From positions 434,001-498,000 of the forward strand of contig NZ_SKBP01000001.1 in assembly GCF_004634195.1 (NCBI RefSeq): a stretch of DNA of 64,000 bases, in the 5' to 3' direction. The stretch is from Flavobacterium salilacus subsp. salilacus (GTDB lineage: Bacteria; Bacteroidota; Bacteroidia; Flavobacteriales; Flavobacteriaceae). Positions 18,021-26,248 of the stretch are shown in pieces. Under the pieces are notes generated by a model. The model saw only the letters and a list, made by a program, of their open reading frames with translations. It had not been told where the DNA came from and made no database searches. The position numbers and the translations under genes were made by a program. Each line of letters starts with the position of its first letter. Within the stretch, counting starts at the first letter, position 1.

Positions 18021-18506
18021 ATGAATATGAGAAAAATAATACTATCACTTAGCTTGGCTCTAATGAGCCTATACGGTTGCTCAAATGATGATTCAGCAAC
18101 ATTAACAGAAAATAACAACATACCCAGTGAGGAAATAGTTGATACCGTACAACAGCCGATTGATTATAAAATGTGGTTGGATAGTAGCATAAATAGAGAT
18201 GATTTGCTGGTAAGAAAAAAGACGGGTAATGAAAGCTGGATAGAAATAAACAGAAACCAATTAAGCCGTTATACTATTAAAAATAATGATAGCATTTGGA
18301 TAACTGCCAATGTTACGGTACAAGGAAATAATTATGTTCGTGGTTATGTTCATAACAGGGCGCACTATTTACAAGGTGAACTTAATAACTATACATTTTA
18401 TTATTCAGTTGGTAATAATAGGCTAGAATTCAAAAAGAAATTGGAATTTGAGGAAGTTGAAAATCCACCAAAATGGAATGAGGATGGCACACCCATCTTT
18501 GAATAA
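18021..18506 (+). CDS. Putative surface lipoprotein
   Basis: A 161-residue lipoprotein with leader MRKIILSLSLALMSLYGC and the lipid-bearing Cys near residue 20, followed by SNDDSA as an export-like signal. The body (residues ~55-150) appears beta-rich with several Trp and Tyr. No family is recognised. ATG 18021 begins MNMRKII; the second Met (18027) is an equally good start. It is co-transcribed with the preceding lipoprotein and ends before a double-hairpin terminator. Confidence 0.72.
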   Translation: MNMRKIILSLSLALMSLYGCSNDDSATLTENNNIPSEEIVDTVQQPIDYKMWLDSSINRDDLLVRKKTGNESWIEINRNQLSRYTIKNNDSIWITANVTVQGNNYVRGYVHNRAHYLQGELNNYTFYYSVGNNRLEFKKKLEFEEVENPPKWNEDGTPIFE

Positions 18507-18551
18507 AGAAACAGGTTGGATGAAGTGAGTGAATTTTATTCACTCAAAATT

Positions 18552-18580
18552 AAGGATAGCTTTTATGCTATCCTTTTTTT
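18552..18580 (+). terminator. Terminator after lipoprotein operon
   Basis: AAGGATAGC/GCTATCCTT stem followed by T-run. A second hairpin, GAGTGAA/TTCACTC, lies just upstream (18528-18545). Confidence 0.85.
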
Positions 18581-18619
18581 ATTTACATTAGCAGTCATTC
18601 AATTAATAACTAAAAAATT

Positions 18620-18943
18620 ATGAACACAGTAACTACTATTACCTACGATGTATTAATTAAAGATACTCAAGAAGATAAAGAACAAACAATCCTAATCGAA
18701 CTACCTTATCTTGGTAAGTATATTATTGAACTTAAATCTGAAAACTTAGACCGTATAGGAGTTAATTTAATTTTAGGAAGTGGAAATTATACCCAAACAT
18801 TAAAGAGTATAAAAGAAGCCATCCAAAAAGATGGCTACGAAATAATAGAAATACGGGAAAGAGTTGACTCATACCCTTCTAAACATGACCCTGATTGGGT
18901 TAAAAAAATAAAAGAGCAAATCACCCCCCTAGAGAATGATTGA
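18620..18943 (+). CDS. Hypothetical protein paired with HEPN-like gene
   Basis: A 107-residue acidic protein with an N-terminal beta-type part (residues ~1-60) and a helical C-terminus (KSIKEAIQKDGYEIIEIRERV onward). No domain is recognised. Its 3' end overlaps the start of the HEPN-like gene by eight bases, so the two are translationally coupled. That layout resembles toxin-antitoxin or small defence pairs, in which case this would be the partner or antitoxin; this is inference from arrangement only. Confidence 0.6.
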   Translation: MNTVTTITYDVLIKDTQEDKEQTILIELPYLGKYIIELKSENLDRIGVNLILGSGNYTQTLKSIKEAIQKDGYEIIEIRERVDSYPSKHDPDWVKKIKEQITPLEND

Positions 18944-19565
18944 AATAACTCAACAAGATAGTTTATTGATGATAGTAAGAGTACATCAATACTATCGATG
19001 TAAGACTTCTTTTAACAACTTTGCAGAAGCAACAATACAACTTAATAGAAATCATAATACAGAATTACGTATAATTTGTTTTGAACATTATAGCAGTTTT
19101 TTATCTCATCTATATGAATACTATTTAAGCTTTATTGAGCAAAGTGACCAATTCAAAAGAAAAGGTAGGTATGTTGATTACCCAAGTGAAAAACCACATA
19201 TCGTTTCAGATAGGATGTTTAATGAAGAAGTTAACAAGTTGTGTCGGAATCACAAAGCTTCCATTGAAAGAGGTGAAAAGTCTGCTCAGGGATATACAGC
19301 CGAATACTATGATTGTACAGTACCAGTAAATTTTGGTGAACATTTCAGAGCAATAAGAAATAGAACAAATCATACTAGTATAAAGAGAGTTTCCTCAACC
19401 GATATAAGTTTAAGCAAATTCTTTAAAGAGTATCATAAGTTCATACTAATATTATACTATCAAGCAGGTTATTTATGGAATGTTAATGTAGAGACATTCT
19501 GCTGGTTGGAAGTTAAAGATTTTGCTGATGAAGTAAATTCATATATAAATTCAAAAATCACTTAA
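18936..19565 (+). CDS. HEPN-like protein with Rx4H motif
   Basis: A 209-residue, mostly helical cytosolic protein. The segment FRAIRNRTNHTSIKRV (near residue 143) contains Arg-Asn-x3-His, the Rx4-6H pattern that forms the RNase site of HEPN domains, in the expected place after a long helix and before the last helices (FFKEYHKFILILYYQAGYLW). HEPN proteins are frequent toxins and anti-phage effectors. The family match is not certain, since the motif alone is short. It is coupled with the upstream 107-residue gene and lies between the lipoproteins and the resolvase as element cargo. Confidence 0.55.
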   Translation: MIEITQQDSLLMIVRVHQYYRCKTSFNNFAEATIQLNRNHNTELRIICFEHYSSFLSHLYEYYLSFIEQSDQFKRKGRYVDYPSEKPHIVSDRMFNEEVNKLCRNHKASIERGEKSAQGYTAEYYDCTVPVNFGEHFRAIRNRTNHTSIKRVSSTDISLSKFFKEYHKFILILYYQAGYLWNVNVETFCWLEVKDFADEVNSYINSKIT

Positions 19566-19574
19566 ACAATTTTA

Positions 19575-20168
19575 TTACTCTAAGATTTTCTTTACCCTCT
19601 GTACGGTGCTAACTGAGACATCACAAAGCTTTGCAGTTTTCCTGATACTTGTACCACCCCTTAACTCCTTTACAACCGCCTTATGTTTGGATAAGAATTC
19701 ATTATCTGACAATGTTGTACCCTTTGCCCTACCCTTAAACTTACCTTGTGCTTTAGCTATTTTAATGCCCTGCTCTTGAGATTCCCTTATACTATCCCTC
19801 TGCATTTCCGCTACATTTGCAAGTACTGCCGTAATCATTTTAAATGTGGGTGAGGGCTTTCCTCCTACTAAGCTTTCGATACCAAGATTATCAATCTTTA
19901 ATATTACTCCCATCTTATTAAAGTACTCACAGGTCTCAATAATATTGAAACTATCACGTCCCAATCTATCCAGTTGCGAGGTGCTTATATAATCGATTTC
20001 CTTGGCTTCTACTGCATCAATTAATGCTTTGCCTTGCTCGCGTTCATTGAAGGGTACTGCACCGCTTACAACGTCTATAAATACCCTTTCATCGGGGTGT
20101 GCTTTTTCAAGCTGTCTAATGTTGTTTTGAGTTGCTGATGAAACTCTTATATACCTGGCTTTTTTCAT
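19575..20168 (-). CDS. Small serine recombinase (resolvase/invertase type)
   Basis: The 197-residue protein has a resolvase catalytic domain: ARYIRVSSATQNNIRQLE with the nucleophile Ser at about residue 9-10, STSQLDRLGRD near residue 62, and the long E helix (FKMITAVLANVAEMQRDSIRESQEQGI). It ends in a helix-turn-helix (SIRKTAKLCDVSVSTVQRVKK). It is distinct from the large integrase of the element and could resolve dimers or invert a segment. A cluster of inverted TGTATTC repeats at 20688-20842 is a candidate target site. Confidence 0.93.
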   Translation of the reverse strand: MKKARYIRVSSATQNNIRQLEKAHPDERVFIDVVSGAVPFNEREQGKALIDAVEAKEIDYISTSQLDRLGRDSFNIIETCEYFNKMGVILKIDNLGIESLVGGKPSPTFKMITAVLANVAEMQRDSIRESQEQGIKIAKAQGKFKGRAKGTTLSDNEFLSKHKAVVKELRGGTSIRKTAKLCDVSVSTVQRVKKILE

Positions 20169-20250
20169 AGTCTTAAAACGCTTTAAAATGAATATTATAT
20201 TGATATAACCACCAGCACCAAAGCACTAGATTAGAACCGTTTGTTAATAT

Positions 20251-20592
20251 TTAAAATTCGTAATTATCTAATTTCTCTATCTTATCATCAATGGCTTTTA
20301 AAAGCTGGTCAAAGTATAACCCTTTAATCTCATCTTTTATCTTTTCATCTTCAAATAAATACACATCGTAAAGGTCACTAAATGAAAGGCTAATCAATAG
20401 CCAGCCTGTATGCCTATGAGCATTGACTTTTAAAAGCAATCCCATATTCTTATAATTCAATTTCAATTCAACACCCCAACTCCAAAATATGGAAGGGGTT
20501 GGTTGATGAAGTAACATTAGTGTTTCCGCAACATCGAATGTTCGGCAACAAAGCGTATCCAAGTTTGGATAAATTTTTATTACATTTGTCAT
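20251..20592 (-). CDS. Hypothetical protein, element-borne
   Basis: A 113-residue protein beginning MTNVIKIYPNLDTLCCRTF. It contains a Trp- and Leu-rich centre (HTGWLLISLSFSDLYDVYLF) and a charged helical tail, with no membrane helix long enough to be convincing. No family is recognised. A good promoter (TATATTTG with TTG 20 bases upstream, plus 20713-20745) would give a leader of about 110 bases containing two hairpins. Confidence 0.6.
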   Translation of the reverse strand: MTNVIKIYPNLDTLCCRTFDVAETLMLLHQPTPSIFWSWGVELKLNYKNMGLLLKVNAHRHTGWLLISLSFSDLYDVYLFEDEKIKDEIKGLYFDQLLKAIDDKIEKLDNYEF

Positions 20593-20594
20593 AA

Positions 20595-20659
20595 CTAAAT
20601 AGTATTAGAGGTTCGCTTCTAATGCTTTGGAAGGGATGTTGGTAGCATCCCTTTTTTTA
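20595..20659. other. Twin hairpins with T-run in leader of the 20251-20592 gene
   Basis: ATTAGA/TCTAAT (about 20604-20623) and GGGATG/CATCCC (20633-20651) form two adjacent hairpins, with seven T on the plus strand after the second. On the plus strand a TACATTTG box (20581-20588) could drive a terminated RNA of about 65 bases, antisense to the leader. On the minus strand the same hairpins lie in the 5' leader. Confidence 0.4.
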
Positions 20660-20687
20660 TTGGTGGTAATCTCAATATTTCAATGTA

Positions 20688-20842
20688 CTTGTATTCCTTC
20701 TTTTGAACAAGACAAATATACAAAATAGTTTTAATGTATTCAAAATAAAGTATAGTTATTTTTGAATACAATTATAATTTTTTTCTTAACCTATTCATTG
20801 AGCTACAAGTGTATTCTTTAATGGGTGTCTAAAATGAATACA
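20688..20842. other. Cluster of inverted TGTATTC repeats (candidate res site or operator)
   Basis: Three inverted pairs follow one another: CTTGTATTC with GAACAAG (20688-20711), a perfect 11-bp TGTATTCAAAA with TTTTGAATACA (20735-20770), and TGTATTC with GAATACA (20810-20842). Three dimer sites of unequal spacing are typical of resolvase res sites. The middle pair also overlaps the promoter of the 20251-20592 gene, so an operator is equally possible. Confidence 0.5.
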
Positions 20843-21154
20843 TTAATCGGTACTGGTTTAATGTGAGGTTGTAAGATTGGTGGTTATCTTTGGGGTGAAA
20901 TTGGGAGGTCTGTTTTGTTATAGTATTTATCTATAATAAATATTTTTATAATAAATAATATTGATTGTTTTTAGTGGGGATGTTTTTATGCGTGATTCAT
21001 ACTATTTGGACTATTTCGGATATTATTATGAAGATTATTTGGACTATTTCGAATATACTATTTGAAGATTATTTGATAATATTTATTGGATGAAATAAAT
21101 AGTAATAATCTATATAAAAACATTAAACCATCAATATTATTGATGGTTTAATTA
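20843..21154. other. AT-rich gap with short tandem repeats
   Basis: Between the repeat cluster and the next gene there is no convincing protein gene. At 20988-21065 a 25-codon frame (starting MRDSYYLDYFGYYYED, ten Tyr in 25) is made of imperfect repeats of GATTATTTGGACTATTTCG. It may be a repeat tract rather than a gene. Next to the end of the following gene, a weak hairpin CCATCAATA/TATTGATGG (21128-21146) could terminate minus-strand transcripts. Confidence 0.4.
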
Positions 21155-21385
21155 TTAGGTAGTTACCCTGTTCATTTGGTATATTATCCTCTCTATTGTT
21201 TTTTCTGAAAGGTCAAATTCTTCACTCAATATAATATATTTTAGTTGGTTATTATTTACATCATCCAACTCATTATACCTTTCATATATACTTATATCTC
21301 TTATAGCTTGATAAGAGAGTATTCCGTTTTTTACGAATTGGAATATTATATCTTCATTGTTTTTTAGTAGTTGGTATCTATTCAT
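21155..21385 (-). CDS. Hypothetical small protein, HTH-like
   Basis: A 76-residue charged helical protein (MNRYQLLKNNEDIIFQF). The C-terminal part, EFDLSEKTIERIIYQMNR, resembles a helix-turn-helix recognition region, so a transcription regulator of late element genes is possible. It overlaps the upstream 74-residue gene by four bases (ATGA) and is probably in the same operon as the sigma factor. Confidence 0.55.
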   Translation of the reverse strand: MNRYQLLKNNEDIIFQFVKNGILSYQAIRDISIYERYNELDDVNNNQLKYIILSEEFDLSEKTIERIIYQMNRVTT

Positions 21386-21606
21386 TTCGCATTATTTATT
21401 CTTAGAGTAAATTCATCAACAGATAAATGTAAATAACTTATTAATTGGGATAATAAATTTGTTTGCCTTATAATAAACTTATCTTCGCTTACTCTTTGAT
21501 AGTATTCATATTTATATACATTTTCATTCTTGTATAAAATATTATATTTATTATTTGTGAAGTATTTTTCGGTTAATAACACTTCATCTTTAAATTTATA
21601 TTTCAT
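21382..21606 (-). CDS. Hypothetical small protein, element-borne
   Basis: A 74-residue protein (MKYKFKDEVLLTEKYFTNN) rich in Tyr, Asn and Lys, with no recognised family. It is translationally coupled by four bases to the following 76-residue gene and lies 46 bases after the sigma-factor gene on the same strand. Confidence 0.55.
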   Translation of the reverse strand: MKYKFKDEVLLTEKYFTNNKYNILYKNENVYKYEYYQRVSEDKFIIRQTNLLSQLISYLHLSVDEFTLRINNAK

Positions 21607-21652
21607 TGTCTTTTTTCCCTCGGCTTTTGTTATTTTTTGATGAATGCCAGCA

Positions 21653-22378
21653 TTATGGCTTATTAGCCAGCAATTTCTTTATTTTATTGAGAGCTTTATA
21701 TTTCACTTGCCCTACCCTTTGTTTTGTTATCCCCAGCTTTTCAGCCAGTTCGAGCATTGTTAGCTTTTCCTTATCATCCAACTCATAAAAGTGTTCAATA
21801 ATAGCCCTCTCATTCTTATTCAGATGTGGTAAGCATGCCTTTATCTTTTCCAATTGTTCTTCATCATAATTATAATCATCCTCATCGGCAGGATTGAAAT
21901 ATTCTGGAAATCTTTCTGTTGTTGTTTTATTAAAATAGTGTTGTACTTCATCCTCTGTAAATAGTCCCGATTCTACAACATCATCTTCACTTATTTCAGT
22001 CATCATTTCACCTTCCAACTGCTCTATAAGCTTGTGTATTTTGTAATCGCTTTGCATTTTATGAAACGGGCTTCTTATCAAGTTAACATTAGCTAGTATA
22101 AAGTCCATCAGGCTTCTTTTCATGGCGTGTGCTGCATAATATTTGAAAACTGTTCCCCTATCCTCATCATAGCTTTCAATTGCCTTTAGAAGCCCTGTAT
22201 TAGCTGCTGATATAAGGTCATCCAGTTCAATCATTGGATGGTTCTGTAGGCTGTTGTAATACTTCCTAGCATAGTATCCAACAAGTGGCTGATAACTGAT
22301 TACAAGGGTGTTTTTTGCCCTGTGTTTGCCCTGCTTATATTCATTTATAAGCAGGAGGGCTTGCTCGTTGGTAATCAT
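21653..22378 (-). CDS. Sigma-70 family RNA polymerase sigma factor
   Basis: The 241-residue protein has region 2 (residues ~20-95: LVISYQPLVGYYARKYYN, MIELDDLISAANTGLLKAIESYDEDRG, then FKYYAAHAMKRSLMDFI) and region 4 at the C-terminus (LTMLELAEKLGITKQRVGQVKYKALNKIKKLL). A linker rich in acidic residues replaces a clear region 3. It is shaped like the group of alternative sigma factors with an intact core-binding helix, and it probably directs expression of element genes. It directly abuts the upstream HNH gene (stop and start adjacent). Confidence 0.9.
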   Translation of the reverse strand: MITNEQALLLINEYKQGKHRAKNTLVISYQPLVGYYARKYYNSLQNHPMIELDDLISAANTGLLKAIESYDEDRGTVFKYYAAHAMKRSLMDFILANVNLIRSPFHKMQSDYKIHKLIEQLEGEMMTEISEDDVVESGLFTEDEVQHYFNKTTTERFPEYFNPADEDDYNYDEEQLEKIKACLPHLNKNERAIIEHFYELDDKEKLTMLELAEKLGITKQRVGQVKYKALNKIKKLLANKP

Positions 22379-22915
22379 TTAGATATGCGCCCATGTTTTT
22401 CTTCTTATTATGCTGCTGATGCTTGAAGCTGATACTTCAAACATTGCAGCTAATTTCTTTTGAGTACCAACATCATCCTTATGTTCTGCCAGTAAAGCCC
22501 TAATTAATTTGACCTTGGAATTTGATAGCTTTGATTTTGGATGAGCTTCACCCTTGTGTGAACGGTTCTCACTCTTTAAAACCCATCTAAGGTTATCGAT
22601 AGTGTTATTTTTAGGGTCGTTATCGATATGGTCACACTCATATTCTGATGATGGTCTTTTACATTGGAATGTGAATAACACTAGGTGATGTACATATATC
22701 TTTACATCATTTATTATATAGAATAAATACTTTCTTTTACCTCCATTTGAGGATGGCTTAATTATTTTGGTATTACCATTTTTATAGGTATGTCTTAACC
22801 TTCCAAGGCTACTTATCTCATAGTTGTTATTCATCTTTACAGCTAGCCATATTTCATTTTTAAGTTGGTCTTCTGTAATGGCTAATTCTCTTTTTTCATT
22901 GTTTTTTGTTTTCAT
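22379..22915 (-). CDS. NUMOD4/HNH homing-type endonuclease
   Basis: The 178-residue protein has a NUMOD4 DNA-binding motif (NNYEISSLGRLRHTYKNG, residues ~30-48), an HNH nuclease core (VHHLVLFTF, then ECDHIDNDPKNNTIDNLRWV, residues ~88-125), and a C-terminal helix-turn-helix (KKLAAMFEVSASSISSIIRRKTW). This order is typical of free-standing phage homing endonucleases. The neighbouring genes appear uninterrupted, so it may have inserted between genes. It sits immediately before the sigma-factor gene. Confidence 0.9.
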   Translation of the reverse strand: MKTKNNEKRELAITEDQLKNEIWLAVKMNNNYEISSLGRLRHTYKNGNTKIIKPSSNGGKRKYLFYIINDVKIYVHHLVLFTFQCKRPSSEYECDHIDNDPKNNTIDNLRWVLKSENRSHKGEAHPKSKLSNSKVKLIRALLAEHKDDVGTQKKLAAMFEVSASSISSIIRRKTWAHI

Positions 22916-22947
22916 TTTTAATTTTCTTTTAACTACTCTTGTACTTT

Positions 22948-23136
22948 TCAGTACTTATTATTCTTCTTCCCCGCGCTTTCATCTTTTAGTGGCGGGTAAT
23001 GTAATAGGCATTGTAGCCATGCGGGAAACGAGTTCTTTTTATTTAACTCCCTCAATGCTCGTTTCTTTAGTTGGTAACATTGGAAAAGGAAATCTGTTAG
23101 TTCCTCATCCAAATGTTCTTCTTTATTGTCTTTCAT
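22948..23136 (-). CDS. Hypothetical small protein
   Basis: A 62-residue charged protein (MKDNKEEHLDEELTDFLFQC) with a helical N-terminus and a Pro-rich end. It lies just upstream of the HNH gene on the same strand. There is no recognised family, and its reality rests on position and codon pattern. Confidence 0.45.
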   Translation of the reverse strand: MKDNKEEHLDEELTDFLFQCYQLKKRALRELNKKNSFPAWLQCLLHYPPLKDESAGKKNNKY

Positions 23137-23204
23137 ATTGTCCGTTTATTATAAATATCATCAAGTTTTGAAAAAGACCATTTTTATTGAAAAAAAATTG
23201 ATAT

Positions 23205-23236
23205 AAAATGAAAAACCCCAGCAATTGCTGGGGTTC
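23205..23236 (-). terminator. Bidirectional terminator after tape-measure gene
   Basis: AACCCCAGCAA/TTGCTGGGGTT is an 11-bp perfect palindrome followed by five T on the minus strand. Confidence 0.9.
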
Positions 23237-23256
23237 TCATGTGAAAAAAAATAATA

Positions 23257-25926
23257 TTAAAGTGATGCTCCTTCTACTATTCTGCTATTTGAAGCCTGAG
23301 CTGTAGTAATGTCATCTAATACAGTTATCGGTGCTGGCAGGTTGAGATTAGCTTTTCCAACGCTCTCTCCAATTTTTTCTGCTAATAAATCATAATCTAT
23401 ATTCCTATTCATATTATTGATGTTACTTATTGATGCTCCTACCAATCCACCGCCTGCGAAGCCTGGTACGCCAATGCTTCTAAAAAACCTGGCTCCACCT
23501 GCTCGTTGCTGTTGGTCTTTGTTAAGGATAACTTCACCCTGACCAACATACGCCAGCGTGTCGTCACCGTTTGAAAGCGGTATAGAAAGGTTAGCACCGT
23601 TGTTAATTATACCACTAGAAAGCCTTGGGATTTGCCCACCTTCTGCTGCTCGTGGAATAGATATACCAGTTATTTTTTTAACAGCACCAAGTCCACTTGC
23701 AATAACAACACCAGTATTCACACCCTTTGCAATAGTAGCAAATGGTTCGGGTAAAACACTTTCAGCAGCCCAAACTTGTGACACCCCTAGGAACGTATTT
23801 ATCGTTGCTTGGGCAATCGCTGCTGCTTTTCCTGCTGCTGTGTTTTCACCAAGGAGTGTAGCTATATTTCCGAACATATTTGCATAAGCTGATAACTTAG
23901 CATTCAGATAAGCGTTTTCAATTTTCTCCTGATTCTTCTTATGTTTTTCTTCTATTAATGATAGGTCAGCCCCATTTTTTTCTGCTGCTTTTTTCTCAGC
24001 TTCATACCTATCATTTTCTCTTGACATCTGTAACTCAAAATCATTGGCAAACTTTTCCTCATCCAATATTTTTTTATTCTCAAGGTCAATTGCTTCCTGC
24101 TCTTTCTTTGCTTCATCCCTCCTTTTTTGGGCTTCCTCATTGGCTATCCTATTGGCATCATTCAGGGCATTTACAGCATCATTATACTGCTGTTGGTTGA
24201 TAACTCCTTGCTCTTTTTGAAGTAGAGCAAAATCCAATTCCTTCTTTAAAAGAGCATCATTTTCAGCTACCTTATTATTTAGCTTTTCCTGAGTGAAAAA
24301 TGAATCATCTGCTTTCTTTTGTTCAAGCGTTTTTTTATAATTTTCAAGTTCTGTTTCCGCAATGGCAACGGTGGCTTCTGCTTGTTTTTTTAAGTAAGTA
24401 TTTGTTATATTATTTTTATCCGTTTCATATTCGGTGTTGCTCTTTTTCTTTTTTCTATATTCTAGTTCGTTAAGTGCCAACCTTTTTTCCATTATTTGTT
24501 TTTCAAAGGCAAGCTGGTCTTGGATACTTTTTTTCTTAAAATCTTGCTGGCTTATGAAAAGGTCAATTTCCTCTTGATGTTTTTTAATAAGGGCGTCAAC
24601 AGCTTTAGCCTGTTTTTCCAGTGCTTTTTTTGTTTTCTCGGCAGCATTCGGGTCAACATCAGCTACAATATTTCTCTGCTCATTCGTTGTTGATGTATCA
24701 ACATTTGTTGTTTTTGTACTGGCTTCAACCTCAACGCTTTTTGATTTAAGACTGTCAAGTGATTTATTAATGGCTTCGACATTACCACCAAAGAAATCAA
24801 TCAATGGCGCAACATTTTCCAATACCGTTTTTATCCCGTCAATAATAGTATTCTTTATTTTCCCGAATACATCATTAACGATATTTAATAAGCCAACAAA
24901 ACCGACTTTTAAAGCATCAATAGCACCTTGGAAGTCTCCCTCAAATATTTTTTTGAAGAAGTTAACAAATGTGCTGATAGTGTTTGTTATTATCTTAAAC
25001 TGACCTGTGATAAATTGGAACACAACACCTATTGTTGTTTTGAGCTGAACCCAAGCATTTGCCAGCACAACGCCAACAAAATCAATTAGCGGTTCTAAAT
25101 CTTCCTTAACCTCATTTATGTACTCAAGCATTGAAACTAATGCTTCGGTAGAAACGATTTTAATATTTGTCCATATATCTCCAAATTTCTCTACATCAAA
25201 CAGTTCAGCTTGTGCTTTATTAAGTTTTTCTGTTGCTTCAACAAGTTCCAATTGTTTTTTGGCTGTATCATCCAACTGTTTATTACTTGCTTTATTAACA
25301 GCCTCAAAAATTTTCAAAGCCCCTCCAGCATCCTCACCAGCACCTTTAAATAAATCTGCCGTTAATTGCGCTTGTTGCTGCTGAGTAAGTTGGGCTTCTG
25401 TACTTTTTTGAGCTATTGCATTTAGGGCTTCACTCGTTGTTTTTTCTCCCGTTCTTACCTGTTTTAAAATTTCATTCGTGAATGTTGCACCGAAGGCATT
25501 TATAAGTGCATCCCTTGTTGCCTTCCCTTGTTCCTTTAATGCCAAATCAGCTTCTTTGATAGCATCGGGCAACTTATCTGAATATATACCAAGTTCATAC
25601 CCCTGATTAACTATATTCACAAACTCTTGAGCCGAATATCCAGCATTGGCAAATAGCTGGTCATACTCTCCAATGCTGTCAAGGAACTCTTCATTTTGCG
25701 CCCCACCTGCTGCAAGACCCTCGGCTATTATCCTATTGGCTTCACTTATTGAAATTCCATAACTTTTTGATAGGGAATTTGCTTTATTAGCTATATCAGT
25801 GAACTCTTTATCAAATGTATCAGCCGTAGCTGTTATTTCACTTCTAACACCAGAAAGAGCCCTTTCGTTCAAAATAACCCGTTGTATCTTCTGCGGAAGC
25901 GGGATATATGGGTTCATCAAAGGCAA
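23257..25926 (-). CDS. Phage tail tape-measure protein, 5'-truncated
   Basis: The frame encodes up to 889 residues. From about residue 24 the sequence is tape-measure-like (LSGVRSEITATADTFDKEFTDIANKANSLSKSYG in two parts around residue 24-55), with hydrophobic central segments (~280-370), a long Lys/Glu/Gln coiled coil (~440-700) and a Gly-rich C-terminus. The first ~24 codons instead overlap the spanin-like gene in another frame, and the only upstream start is TTG, so the natural N-terminus is missing. No other tail or head genes are nearby. The likely cause is a deletion that removed structural genes. Confidence 0.8.
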   Translation of the reverse strand: MPLMNPYIPLPQKIQRVILNERALSGVRSEITATADTFDKEFTDIANKANSLSKSYGISISEANRIIAEGLAAGGAQNEEFLDSIGEYDQLFANAGYSAQEFVNIVNQGYELGIYSDKLPDAIKEADLALKEQGKATRDALINAFGATFTNEILKQVRTGEKTTSEALNAIAQKSTEAQLTQQQQAQLTADLFKGAGEDAGGALKIFEAVNKASNKQLDDTAKKQLELVEATEKLNKAQAELFDVEKFGDIWTNIKIVSTEALVSMLEYINEVKEDLEPLIDFVGVVLANAWVQLKTTIGVVFQFITGQFKIITNTISTFVNFFKKIFEGDFQGAIDALKVGFVGLLNIVNDVFGKIKNTIIDGIKTVLENVAPLIDFFGGNVEAINKSLDSLKSKSVEVEASTKTTNVDTSTTNEQRNIVADVDPNAAEKTKKALEKQAKAVDALIKKHQEEIDLFISQQDFKKKSIQDQLAFEKQIMEKRLALNELEYRKKKKSNTEYETDKNNITNTYLKKQAEATVAIAETELENYKKTLEQKKADDSFFTQEKLNNKVAENDALLKKELDFALLQKEQGVINQQQYNDAVNALNDANRIANEEAQKRRDEAKKEQEAIDLENKKILDEEKFANDFELQMSRENDRYEAEKKAAEKNGADLSLIEEKHKKNQEKIENAYLNAKLSAYANMFGNIATLLGENTAAGKAAAIAQATINTFLGVSQVWAAESVLPEPFATIAKGVNTGVVIASGLGAVKKITGISIPRAAEGGQIPRLSSGIINNGANLSIPLSNGDDTLAYVGQGEVILNKDQQQRAGGARFFRSIGVPGFAGGGLVGASISNINNMNRNIDYDLLAEKIGESVGKANLNLPAPITVLDDITTAQASNSRIVEGASL

Positions 25927-26248
25927 AACTAACAGGCTCTAATTGTATATTGCTTGTAAAGCGGGTTAGGCTTTTTACGGTTTTAAACTCGGCTGCCAAT
26001 GCAGCCAGTTCGGCATCTTTTTCAATAAGTTCCTTTTGTAGTTGCTGTTCCGTTAGCTGTAAGGTTTTTATGCTTGCCGTTACCGTGCCTAGTTTGTTTT
26101 TATAATGTTTTACACTGTCGGCTAACGCTTCTTCGTTTTGCTTGGCAATGTTTCTATCATAGTTATTCTTTTCGCATTGTAAAAACAGAGCCACGATAAG
26201 GAATATAATAACTCCGTACGGTAAATATTTTTTTATAAAGAAACCCAT
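25844..26248 (-). CDS. Spanin/Rz-like lysis protein
   Basis: The 134-residue protein has one N-terminal membrane helix (YGVIIFLIVALFLQC, residues ~11-26) followed by a coiled coil (residues ~35-95, NEEALADSVKHYKNKLG to ELAALAAEFKTV). This is the topology of inner-membrane spanins and of a common small phage lysis protein in Bacteroidota. It overlaps the endolysin gene by 16 bases. Its last residues run into the tape-measure sequence, so its own 3' end is probably replaced at a deletion junction near 25855-25865. Confidence 0.65.
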   Translation of the reverse strand: MGFFIKKYLPYGVIIFLIVALFLQCEKNNYDRNIAKQNEEALADSVKHYKNKLGTVTASIKTLQLTEQQLQKELIEKDAELAALAAEFKTVKSLTRFTSNIQLEPVSFAFDEPIYPASAEDTTGYFERKGSFWC

